Positions 18,323 through 25,407 of a DNA stretch of 50,515 nt are shown piece after piece. The position numbers and the translations under genes are program-made. Below the pieces are notes generated by a model. It did no database searches. It saw only the letters and a program-made list of their open reading frames with translations, and was not told where the DNA came from. The DNA comes from Hydrogenophaga sp. (GTDB lineage Bacteria > Pseudomonadota > Gammaproteobacteria > Burkholderiales > Burkholderiaceae_C), in the NCBI GenBank assembly GCA_020723845.1, contig DYIC01000004.1, positions 19,247 to 69,761 of the forward strand, in the 5' to 3' direction. Every line of letters begins with the position of its first letter. Within the stretch, counting starts at the first letter, position 1.

Positions 18323-19687
18323 ATGCAAGCATGGCATGGTGCAATCCTTTGGTTCGATCCGCACACGGACGAGCCGCATGTTCACTTCGAGCCCGACGGC
18401 TGGCTGGTCACCGCAGCCGACGCCGACGGGGTGCAGCGCGTGGTGGCGGTCGGACCGGCCGATGCCCTGCGCGCGGCGTATCCGGACGCTGCCGTGACCG
18501 ACTGTCGCGGCTGCTTGATCGCGCCCGGCTTCATCGACCTGCACATCCACTACCCGCAAACGGACGTCATCGGCTCGCCCGCCGACGGCCTGTTGCCGTG
18601 GCTGGAGCGCTATACCTTCCCGCACGAGGCTCGGTTCGCCGACGCGGATCATGCGGCCGAGGTCGCGCGCTTTTTCGTCGACGAGCTGCTGCGCCACGGC
18701 GTCACCACGGCGCTGGCCTTTGCCACCTCGCACCCGGTGTCGGTGGACGCGCTGCTGATCGAAGCGGGCGCGCGGGGCTTGCGCTGTATCGCGGGCAAGG
18801 TGCTGCAGGACCGCCACAGCCCCGACGGCGTGCGCGACGAGACCGAGCGCTCGCTGGCCGATACCGAGGCGCTGATCGCGCGTTGGCACGGGCGTGGGCG
18901 GCTGGGTTATGCCATCACGCCGCGCTTTGCGCCCAGTTGCAGCGATGCGCAGCTGCGCGGCGCGGGCGAGTTGGCGGCGCGCTACCCCGATGTGTGGGTG
19001 CAGTCGCATGTCGCCGAAAATGTCGACGAGGTGCGCTGGGTGCGTGAGCTATACCCGCACGATCGCAGCTATCTGGCGGTGTACGAGCGCTTCGGGCTGC
19101 TGCGCCCGCGCGCCGTCTATGCGCACGGCATCTACCTGGACGACGCCGACCGCGCGCTGCTGGCTCAGACCGGCGCGGCGATTGCGGTGTCGCCCACCAG
19201 CAACCTGTTCTTGGGCAGCGGCTTCTTCGACTATGCGGCAGCGCGCGCGGGCAGCGTGCGCCACGGCCTGGCCAGCGATGTGGGCGGGGGCATGAGCTTC
19301 GACCCCTTCGTCACCATGCGCGCGGCCTATACCGTCGCGCGCGCCGCCGTGCGTGGCGATGGCCAGCCGAAAGTGGGTCTGAGCCTGTCGGCCGTCGACT
19401 TGTGGTGGCAGCACACGGCCGGTGCGGCGCGCGCCCTGGGGCTGGACGGGGTGATCGGATCGCTGGCGCCGGGCAGCGAGGCGGACTTCGTCGTGCTCGA
19501 TGCGCAGGCCATCCCCTTGCTGGCGCGACGCACGGCTCAGGCCACCTCGTTGGCGGAATGGTTGTTCGCCTGGGTCATGCTGGCCGATGAGCGTGTGGTG
19601 CGTCAGGTGATCGTCGCCGGTACCCCAGCGCAGACACACCACTTTACCGACGCATCAGGCGCGCTTCACGTCGGATCGGTATCCTAG
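18323..19687 (+). CDS. guaD: Guanine deaminase
   Basis: This zinc-dependent amidohydrolase converts guanine to xanthine and ammonia. The 454-residue protein has the metal site DLHIHYPQT (His74, His76), SHVAEN (His229), AHGIYL (His268) and ASDVGGG (Asp319), plus the guanine-deaminase-specific segments ITPRFAPSCS and SPTSNLFLGSG. The ATG at 18323 gives a normal N-terminus for the family; a longer frame runs antisense-like through the permease. In many Burkholderiales guaD closes the xdhABC operon. Here it stands alone, 13 kb from xdhAB, but would still supply xanthine to that enzyme. Confidence 0.95.
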   Translation: MQAWHGAILWFDPHTDEPHVHFEPDGWLVTAADADGVQRVVAVGPADALRAAYPDAAVTDCRGCLIAPGFIDLHIHYPQTDVIGSPADGLLPWLERYTFPHEARFADADHAAEVARFFVDELLRHGVTTALAFATSHPVSVDALLIEAGARGLRCIAGKVLQDRHSPDGVRDETERSLADTEALIARWHGRGRLGYAITPRFAPSCSDAQLRGAGELAARYPDVWVQSHVAENVDEVRWVRELYPHDRSYLAVYERFGLLRPRAVYAHGIYLDDADRALLAQTGAAIAVSPTSNLFLGSGFFDYAAARAGSVRHGLASDVGGGMSFDPFVTMRAAYTVARAAVRGDGQPKVGLSLSAVDLWWQHTAGAARALGLDGVIGSLAPGSEADFVVLDAQAIPLLARRTAQATSLAEWLFAWVMLADERVVRQVIVAGTPAQTHHFTDASGALHVGSVS

Positions 19688-19695
19688 GGCGATCC

Positions 19696-21141
19696 ATGCA
19701 TCGAACCTTCGTCGCTCCTCATGCGATTCGCATCGTCGCCAGTCTCGTCGGTGCGGCCTACGCGTTGGCCGGGTGTGCCGTCTCCCCGGCCGCGGCACCG
19801 CCGTTGGATTCGAAGGTGACCATTCCTGCCCAGTGGTCGTCCGACGCGCCAGGGGCGCCCGGAGTGGTGGCGGCGATCGATTCGCGCTGGTGGACGGCGT
19901 GGGGCGACCCGGTGCTCACCGACTGGGTGGAGCGCGCGCTGCGGGCCAATACGGATGTCGCCGCCGCGTTGGCTGCCGTTGCCCAGGCGCGCGCGCTGCG
20001 CGATGTGGCGCAGGCGGCCACGGGGCCGTCACTCGGCGCCGGGGCGTCGGCGCAGCGCGCGCAGACGGGCGATGCGGTGGCGCGCACCAACCTGGGTGCG
20101 AAGCTGGATGCGAGCTGGGAGATCGATCTCTTCGGCCGCCGTGCGGCAGCACTGCAGGCCGGACAGGCCGACATGCAGGCCAGTGAGGCCGCGCTGGGGC
20201 AGGTACGTGTGACACTGGCGGCCGAGGTGGTCACGACCTACTGGGAGATATGGGGGCTGCGCGAGCGCCTGCGCGTCACGCAAGAGAACCTGCGCGCGCA
20301 GGAAGAGGCACTGCAGCTGACGCAGTGGCGCGCCCAGGCGGGGCTGGCCTCCGACCTGGACGTACAGACCGCACGCGCGGCCGTCGAGCAGGTGCGCGCG
20401 AGCATTCCCGCGCTACAGGCGTCGGCCCGGCAGGCTCGCCATGCGCTGGCGGTGCTGGCCGGCCAGGCGCCGGGTGTGGCCGTGCCCGAGCCGCCCGCCG
20501 CGCCCCCCGAGCCGCCCGCTGCGTGGTCGTTGCCCGTGCCGGTGGACGTGCTGCGCCAGCGCCCCGACGTGGCCGCCGCCGAGGCGCGCCTGCAGGCCGC
20601 GTTTGCGCGCAGCCGCCAGGCGCAGGCGGCGCGCTGGCCGACGCTGAACGTGGGTGGCACCTTGAGCCTGGCCGCGCCGCGCGTGACCGAGTTGTTCGAC
20701 GCTGCTGCGCTGACGCGAAGCCTGGCGTTGGCGCTGGCCGCGTCGGTGTTCGATGGGGGGGCGGCGCAAGCGCAGGTGCGCGCGCAAGAGGCCGCCATCG
20801 AGCAGGCCCGCGCCGCGCTGCAAGGCGTGTTGCTGGCCGCGTTGCGCGATGTCGAAAACGCCCTGGTTGCACTCGCCGCCGATCGCGAGCGGCTGGGCCA
20901 CCTGCAGGCGGCGGTGGCGGCCGCCGCCGAGGCCGAAGCACTGGCCAGCCAACGCTACCGTGCCGGACTGATCGACTACCGCACCCTGCTCGACGCGCAG
21001 CGCACCTTGCTGGCCGTACAAGGCGAGCTGGCCGCGGCCCGCACCGCGTGGGCGACCGATCACGTCCGGCTCATCAAAGCCCTGGGCGGCGGCTGGGCGC
21101 CGCCCGCCGACGGCACGGCGCTGTCGGCGACCCCTCATTGA
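19696..21141 (+). CDS. NodT-family outer membrane factor lipoprotein of an efflux system
   Basis: A TolC-like exit duct. The 481-residue precursor has a signal peptide with lipobox ALAGC, so Cys27 should be lipidated. The mature part holds two OEP repeats typical of the NodT/OprM group: WWTAWGDPVLTDWVERALRANTDV near the start, ASWEIDLFGRR, then PVDVLRQRPDVAAAEARLQAA in the middle and YRAGLIDYRTLLDAQRTLL near the end. It lies 8 bases after guaD and 4 before the adaptor gene. With the next three genes it makes a complete tripartite pump that spans both membranes. Confidence 0.9.
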   Translation: MHRTFVAPHAIRIVASLVGAAYALAGCAVSPAAAPPLDSKVTIPAQWSSDAPGAPGVVAAIDSRWWTAWGDPVLTDWVERALRANTDVAAALAAVAQARALRDVAQAATGPSLGAGASAQRAQTGDAVARTNLGAKLDASWEIDLFGRRAAALQAGQADMQASEAALGQVRVTLAAEVVTTYWEIWGLRERLRVTQENLRAQEEALQLTQWRAQAGLASDLDVQTARAAVEQVRASIPALQASARQARHALAVLAGQAPGVAVPEPPAAPPEPPAAWSLPVPVDVLRQRPDVAAAEARLQAAFARSRQAQAARWPTLNVGGTLSLAAPRVTELFDAAALTRSLALALAASVFDGGAAQAQVRAQEAAIEQARAALQGVLLAALRDVENALVALAADRERLGHLQAAVAAAAEAEALASQRYRAGLIDYRTLLDAQRTLLAVQGELAAARTAWATDHVRLIKALGGGWAPPADGTALSATPH

Positions 21142-21145
21142 GCGA

Positions 21146-22453
21146 ATGACCATGCCCCTGTTTCGACGCAAGACGACCCCTGCTGCCGCCGTGGAGACAC
21201 TGTTGGCCGAGGAGCGCCCCGTGCGCTGGTGGCGCCGGCCCCGCTGGTGGGTCGCCATGCTGCTGCTGGCGGCGGCAGTGGCGGGCGGTCTGTGGTGGCA
21301 GGGGCAGAGCCGCCAGCGTGCGCAGCCGGTCTATATCACCGAGCCTATCCAGCGCGGCGACCTGACGCTGACCGTCTCGGCCAACGGCACGCTGCAGCCC
21401 GTGCGCTCGGTCAACATCGGCAGCGAGCTCTCGGGCACGGTGCGCGAGGTCTTGGTGGACGTCAACGACCGCGTCCAGCGCGGTCAGGTGCTGGTCGTGC
21501 TGGACACGGCCAAGCTGCAAGACCAGGTCAACAGCGCGCGCGCCGCGCTGGCCTCGGCGCAGGCACAAGTCGTGCAGGCTGATGCCAGCGCACGCGAAGC
21601 GCAAGCGCAGCTGGCCCGGCTGGAGGAGTTGGCGCGACTGTCCGGTGGCAAGATGCCTTCGGCCGCCGAGCTGGATGCCGCCCGTGCGACCCTGGAGCGT
21701 GCACAGGCCGCACAGGCCACCGCGCGCGCTGCGGTGGAGCAGGCACGCGCCGCACTGTCGACCAACGAGACCAACCTGGCCAAGGCGTCCATCCGTTCGC
21801 CGATCGACGGCGTGGTGCTCGCGCGCAACGTTGACCCCGGCAACGCGGTGGCCGCATCGCTGCAGGCGGTCACACTGCTGACCATCGCGCAGGATCTGCG
21901 CCGACTCAAGCTGGACGTGGCGGTGGACGAGGCCGACGTCGGCGTGGTGCGCGAGGGGCTGCCGGCCACGTTTACGGTGAGCGCCTACCCCAGGCGGCGC
22001 TATCCGGCCACGGTGGGGCGGGTGGCCTTTGGCGCCACCAAGACGGATAACGTCGTCACCTACACCGCCACGTTGGATGTGGACAACCAGGACCTCTCGC
22101 TGCGTCCGGGCATGACCGCCACTGCCAACATCCGCGCGGTGGAGCGCAAGGACGTGCTGCTGGTGCCCAACACGGCGCTGCGCTTCACGCCCACCGAGCC
22201 CGCACCGCCGGGCAGCGGCGGTGGGCTGGCGTCCCTGCTCACGCCCAAGCCGCCCTCGATTGGCCGCAAAACGGTGCGGCTGGACAACCGCGGCGGGCCG
22301 CGCCAGATCTGGATCCTGCGCGATGGCAAGCCGCAGGCCGTCTCCGTCACGGTGGGTATCAGCGACGGCCGTCTGTCCGAGGTCAGCGGCGAGGGCCTGA
22401 GCGAAGGCTTGCCCGTAATCATCGAGCAGCGCAGCAGCGGGCGCACGCCATGA
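21146..22453 (+). CDS. MacA-like periplasmic adaptor of an ABC efflux pump
   Basis: A membrane-fusion protein linking the MacB-type transporter to the outer-membrane duct. The 435-residue product has a basic N-terminus, one membrane anchor at about residues 30-50 (WWVAMLLLAAAVAGGLWW), a lipoyl/barrel-sandwich domain (SVNIGSELSGTVREVLVDVN), an alpha-helical hairpin of about 120 residues rich in Ala/Gln, and the returning lipoyl half KASIRSPIDGVVLARNVDPG. A beta-barrel domain with LSLRPGMTATANI follows. An ATG two codons later is possible. The stop overlaps the ATPase gene start (ATGA). Substrate is unknown; family members export macrolides, peptides or siderophores. Confidence 0.9.
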   Translation: MTMPLFRRKTTPAAAVETLLAEERPVRWWRRPRWWVAMLLLAAAVAGGLWWQGQSRQRAQPVYITEPIQRGDLTLTVSANGTLQPVRSVNIGSELSGTVREVLVDVNDRVQRGQVLVVLDTAKLQDQVNSARAALASAQAQVVQADASAREAQAQLARLEELARLSGGKMPSAAELDAARATLERAQAAQATARAAVEQARAALSTNETNLAKASIRSPIDGVVLARNVDPGNAVAASLQAVTLLTIAQDLRRLKLDVAVDEADVGVVREGLPATFTVSAYPRRRYPATVGRVAFGATKTDNVVTYTATLDVDNQDLSLRPGMTATANIRAVERKDVLLVPNTALRFTPTEPAPPGSGGGLASLLTPKPPSIGRKTVRLDNRGGPRQIWILRDGKPQAVSVTVGISDGRLSEVSGEGLSEGLPVIIEQRSSGRTP

Positions 22454-23187
22454 GCACAGCGGTGGCCTTGATCGAGTTGCGCGGCGTCACCAAGACCTAC
22501 GGGCAAGGAGCGGCCGCCTTCCAGGCGCTACGCGGGGTGGATCTGGTTGTGCAGGCGGGTGAATTTCTGGCCATCATGGGGCCGAGTGGCTCGGGCAAAT
22601 CCACGGCCATGAACGTGTTGGGCCTACTGGACACACCCACCGCGGGCGAATATCGTTTTCAGGGCGTGCCGGTGCAGTCGCTCTCGCGCGACGAACGCGC
22701 GCTCGTGCGTCGGCGCTATTTTGGGTTCGTATTTCAGGGGTTTCACCTGCTGCCGCGCACCACTGCGCAAGAGAATGTCGAGCTGCCGCTGGTCTATCGC
22801 GGCCTGCCAGCACGCGAGCGGCGCGCCGCCGCGCGGGCCGCGCTGGCCGACGTCGGACTGGCGGGCTGGGAACACCACACGCCCGCCGAGCTCTCGGGTG
22901 GGCAGCAGCAGCGCGTGGCCATCGCGCGCGCCATCGTCACGCAGCCGCGCGTGCTGCTGGCCGATGAACCCACGGGCAACCTCGATTCCCGGCGCAGCCA
23001 CGAGATCATGGCGCTCATTCGCCAACTCAACGAAGCGCGGGGCATCACCGTGCTCATGGTCACGCACGAGCCCGACATCGCGGCCTACGCCCGGCGCGTG
23101 GTGCATTTTCGCGACGGGGTGGTAGAGCGCGAGGAATGGCGCGCGGCCCCGCTGTCCGGTGCGGAGCCGGTGACACAGGGGGTTTGA
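22450..23187 (+). CDS. MacB-type ABC transporter ATP-binding protein
   Basis: The ATPase half of a split MacB. The 245-residue protein has Walker A GPSGSGKS (44-51), Q-loop [11 protein letters not shown], signature LSGGQQQR, Walker [14 protein letters not shown] and switch His in [11 protein letters not shown]. The TGNLDS ending is typical of the LolD/MacB/FtsE branch that drives mechanotransmission instead of translocating a substrate through the membrane. It is coupled to the adaptor by a 4-base overlap and is 3 bases before the permease gene. In E. coli MacB the same domain is fused to the permease; here the two are separate genes. Confidence 0.93.
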   Translation: MSTAVALIELRGVTKTYGQGAAAFQALRGVDLVVQAGEFLAIMGPSGSGKSTAMNVLGLLDTPTAGEYRFQGVPVQSLSRDERALVRRRYFGFVFQGFHLLPRTTAQENVELPLVYRGLPARERRAAARAALADVGLAGWEHHTPAELSGGQQQRVAIARAIVTQPRVLLADEPTGNLDSRRSHEIMALIRQLNEARGITVLMVTHEPDIAAYARRVVHFRDGVVEREEWRAAPLSGAEPVTQGV

Positions 23188-23190
23188 GCG

Positions 23191-24399
23191 ATGTGGTTCA
23201 ACACGCTGGTGCTGGCGTTGCGCTCGATCCGGCGCAACCTGATGCGATCCTTCTTGACCGTGCTGGGGGTGGTGATCGGCGTGGCGGCGGTGGTGACGAT
23301 GGTGACCCTGGGCAACGGCGCGACGTTGGCCATCCAGCAGCAAATCGCGAGTCTTGGCGTCAACCTGTTGCAGGTGCGCCCAGGGCAGCGGCTGGGGCCG
23401 GGTGGCTTTGGTTCAGGCGCGCCATCGTTCAAGCTGGCCGATGCGCAAGCCATCGCGTCGCAAACCCCTGGCGTCATGGCGGTGGCAGCCGAGGCGCGCA
23501 GCAGCGGCACCGTCGTGGCCAATGGGCGCAACTGGAGCACCAGTCTGGTGGGGGGATCGGCCGACTGGCTGTTCGTCAACAACTGGACGCTGGCCGATGG
23601 TCGCGCCTTCACCGACGACGAACACCGCATCGGTGCAGCAGTGTGCATCATCGGCGAGACGGTACGCCGTGAGCTCTATGGACCCAACCCTGCGGTGGGC
23701 GACACCGTCCGTGTGCGCCAGATTCCATGCGAGGTGGTGGGCGTGCTCGCGCCCAAGGGGCAGGGCGCGTTCGGGCAAGACCAGGACGACATGGTGCTCA
23801 TGCCCATCAACACCCTACACAGGCGCGTCGCGGGGCACACGCGCGTCTTCACGCTGCACGTGTCCATGCTCGACGGCGCCGATGCCGAGTCCGTCAAGAC
23901 CAGTATCCGCGCCATCCTGCGCGAGCGCCGCGCCATCCCCGAGGGTGAAGAGGACAATTTCAACATCCTGGACACGCAGCAACTGGCACAGACCATGTCC
24001 GGTACCACGCGCGTCATGACGCTGTTGCTAGGAGCCGTCGCAGCGGTCAGCCTGCTGGTGGGTGGCATCGGCATCATGAACATCATGCTCGTCAGCGTGA
24101 CCGAGCGCACGCGCGAAATCGGCCTGCGCCTGGCCATCGGGGCGCTGGAGCGCGAGGTGATGGGGCAGTTTTTGATCGAGGCCGTGGTGCTGGCCGCGCT
24201 GGGGGGGGTGGTCGGGCTGGCGCTAGCGCTGGTGGCCAGCCTCGGCCTCAGCCAGGCGATGGGCGTGCCGTTCGTCTTCGATCCCGCGATCAACGTGATC
24301 GCCTTCGCATTTTCGGCCGCCATCGGCGTGGTGTTTGGCTACGTGCCCGCTCGCCGCGCCGCACGGCTCGATCCCATCGAGGCGCTGCGGCATGAGTGA
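23191..24399 (+). CDS. MacB-type ABC transporter permease (FtsX/MacB family)
   Basis: The membrane half of the split MacB. The 402-residue protein starts with a cytoplasmic helix and first membrane segment (ALRSIRRNLMRSFLTVLGVV), followed by a large periplasmic MacB-PCD domain of about 230 residues. Three C-terminal membrane helices form the FtsX domain, with GGIGIMNIMLVSVTERTREI and a closing PARRAARLDPIEALRHE motif typical of the family. It ends the four-gene pump operon 19 bases before tRNA-Ser on the other strand. No terminator was identified in that short space. Confidence 0.93.
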   Translation: MWFNTLVLALRSIRRNLMRSFLTVLGVVIGVAAVVTMVTLGNGATLAIQQQIASLGVNLLQVRPGQRLGPGGFGSGAPSFKLADAQAIASQTPGVMAVAAEARSSGTVVANGRNWSTSLVGGSADWLFVNNWTLADGRAFTDDEHRIGAAVCIIGETVRRELYGPNPAVGDTVRVRQIPCEVVGVLAPKGQGAFGQDQDDMVLMPINTLHRRVAGHTRVFTLHVSMLDGADAESVKTSIRAILRERRAIPEGEEDNFNILDTQQLAQTMSGTTRVMTLLLGAVAAVSLLVGGIGIMNIMLVSVTERTREIGLRLAIGALEREVMGQFLIEAVVLAALGGVVGLALALVASLGLSQAMGVPFVFDPAINVIAFAFSAAIGVVFGYVPARRAARLDPIEALRHE

Positions 24400-24418
24400 A
24401 CGGCGGGAGGGATCGACG

Positions 24419-24506
24419 TGGCGGAAGCGGTGAGATTCGAACTCACGAACCCTTGCGGGTTGCCGGTTTTCAAGACCGGTGCAATCGACCACTCTGCCAC
24501 GCTTCC
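24419..24506 (-). tRNA. tRNA-Ser (TGA anticodon)
   Basis: An 88-base class II tRNA. Acceptor GGAAGCG pairs with CGCTTCC, G73, CCA encoded. The anticodon stem CGGT/ACCG encloses TCTTGAAA with anticodon TGA, followed by a long variable arm (about AACCCGCAAGGGTT) and T loop TTCGAAT. Reads TCA and, with modification, other TCN codons. Confidence 0.97.
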
Positions 24507-24555
24507 GCTGCCAGCAGCATTGTAGCCGGCGGCGCATCGGCGGCAGGCCGACGGC

Positions 24556-24576
24556 GTGTCGGAAAAATCCCGACAC
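24556..24576. promoter_or_regulatory. Perfect inverted repeat upstream of the acyltransferase gene
   Basis: GTGTCGG (24556-24562) and CCGACAC (24570-24576) are separated by 7 mostly A/T bases in the 163-base gap between tRNA-Ser and the FeeM-like gene. It has no T-run, and the A-rich spacer suits a dimeric regulator site. The regulator is not identified. No sigma-54 (-24/-12) pair with correct spacing was found. Confidence 0.5.
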
Positions 24577-24669
24577 ACGAAACGGCGCGCTTCGGACTCC
24601 AGTTGGCGCACATGGCGTCTAGAGTGAAGTCATCCCGAGGTGATGGGTTGTGCCCAGGAGGACTGCACG

Positions 24670-25407
24670 ATGTTGACATTGACCGAGACGCCGACGATGG
24701 TTCAGCAGCCGGGCGTGGACGGCTGGTATGCCGTGCCGAAACCGGTGGAGCGACAGATGCGCGCCCACGGCGATGGCGTGCGCCGCGTGGAGTGGTTGCC
24801 GTTTACGGTGCGCGTGGCGCGGGGCGAGGCCGAGCTGCGCCTCGCCGCCGAGATACGGTATGCCGCGTATGGCCGACACCTGCCCCCATCCTTGACTGAG
24901 GGGTTGCGCGAGCCGGAACCGTTGGACCGCGAGCCGGGTGTGGCGGTGCTGCTGGCGCGCTCGAAAGTGGATGGGTCGGTACTGGGGACGCTGCGCCTGC
25001 AGACCAACACCTACCGGCCCCTGGCGCTGGAGCAGTCGTTCGACTTACCCGCTGAAATGGCGACGGCACCGTGCGCCGAAGTGACCCGGCTCGCGGTGGC
25101 GCAAGCGGTGCACAGCCGCATGGTCAAAACGCTGATGCTCAAGGCGGCTTACTTTTGGTGCGAGCGGCAGGGGGTGCGGTACGTGCTCGTCACCGCCCGC
25201 GCGCCGCTGGACCGTCAATACGCTCGCCTGATGTTTCGCGATGTGCGCCCGGAGGCGGGTTTCGTGCCACTGGCGCATGTGTTCCACCTGCCGCACCGCA
25301 TCATGTTCTGTGACATCGCGGCCGCGCGTGCCGAGGGAGTGGACCATCCGCTGTACGACTTCTGGTTTGGCACCGATCACCCGGATATCGATCTGACCGA
25401 TGGCTGA
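24670..25407 (+). CDS. FeeM-like N-acyl amino acid synthase / GNAT-fold acyltransferase
   Basis: The 245-residue protein resembles the FeeM / acyl-homoserine-lactone-synthase-like branch of GNAT acyltransferases. That branch transfers fatty acyl chains from acyl carrier protein to amino acids; related members accompany exosortase systems. Supporting features are the early RLAAEIRYAAYGRHLPPSL segment, a strand with VLGTLRLQTNTY, the EVTRLAV motif near residue 138 and a following helix ending in YFWCERQGVRYVLVTA. The rest closes with a HRIMFCDI strand. A very strong AGGAGG (24656-24661) sits 8 bases before the ATG. The 3' end overlaps the convergent GGDEF/EAL gene by 31 bases. Substrate and product are inferred only at family level. 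Confidence 0.6.
   Translation: MLTLTETPTMVQQPGVDGWYAVPKPVERQMRAHGDGVRRVEWLPFTVRVARGEAELRLAAEIRYAAYGRHLPPSLTEGLREPEPLDREPGVAVLLARSKVDGSVLGTLRLQTNTYRPLALEQSFDLPAEMATAPCAEVTRLAVAQAVHSRMVKTLMLKAAYFWCERQGVRYVLVTARAPLDRQYARLMFRDVRPEAGFVPLAHVFHLPHRIMFCDIAAARAEGVDHPLYDFWFGTDHPDIDLTDG

Noticed and set aside
24601-24622. Possible sigma-54 promoter before the FeeM-like gene (TTGGCGCACATGGCG)
   Set aside because: The GG and GC elements are separated by 8 bases instead of 10, and TTGC is absent.
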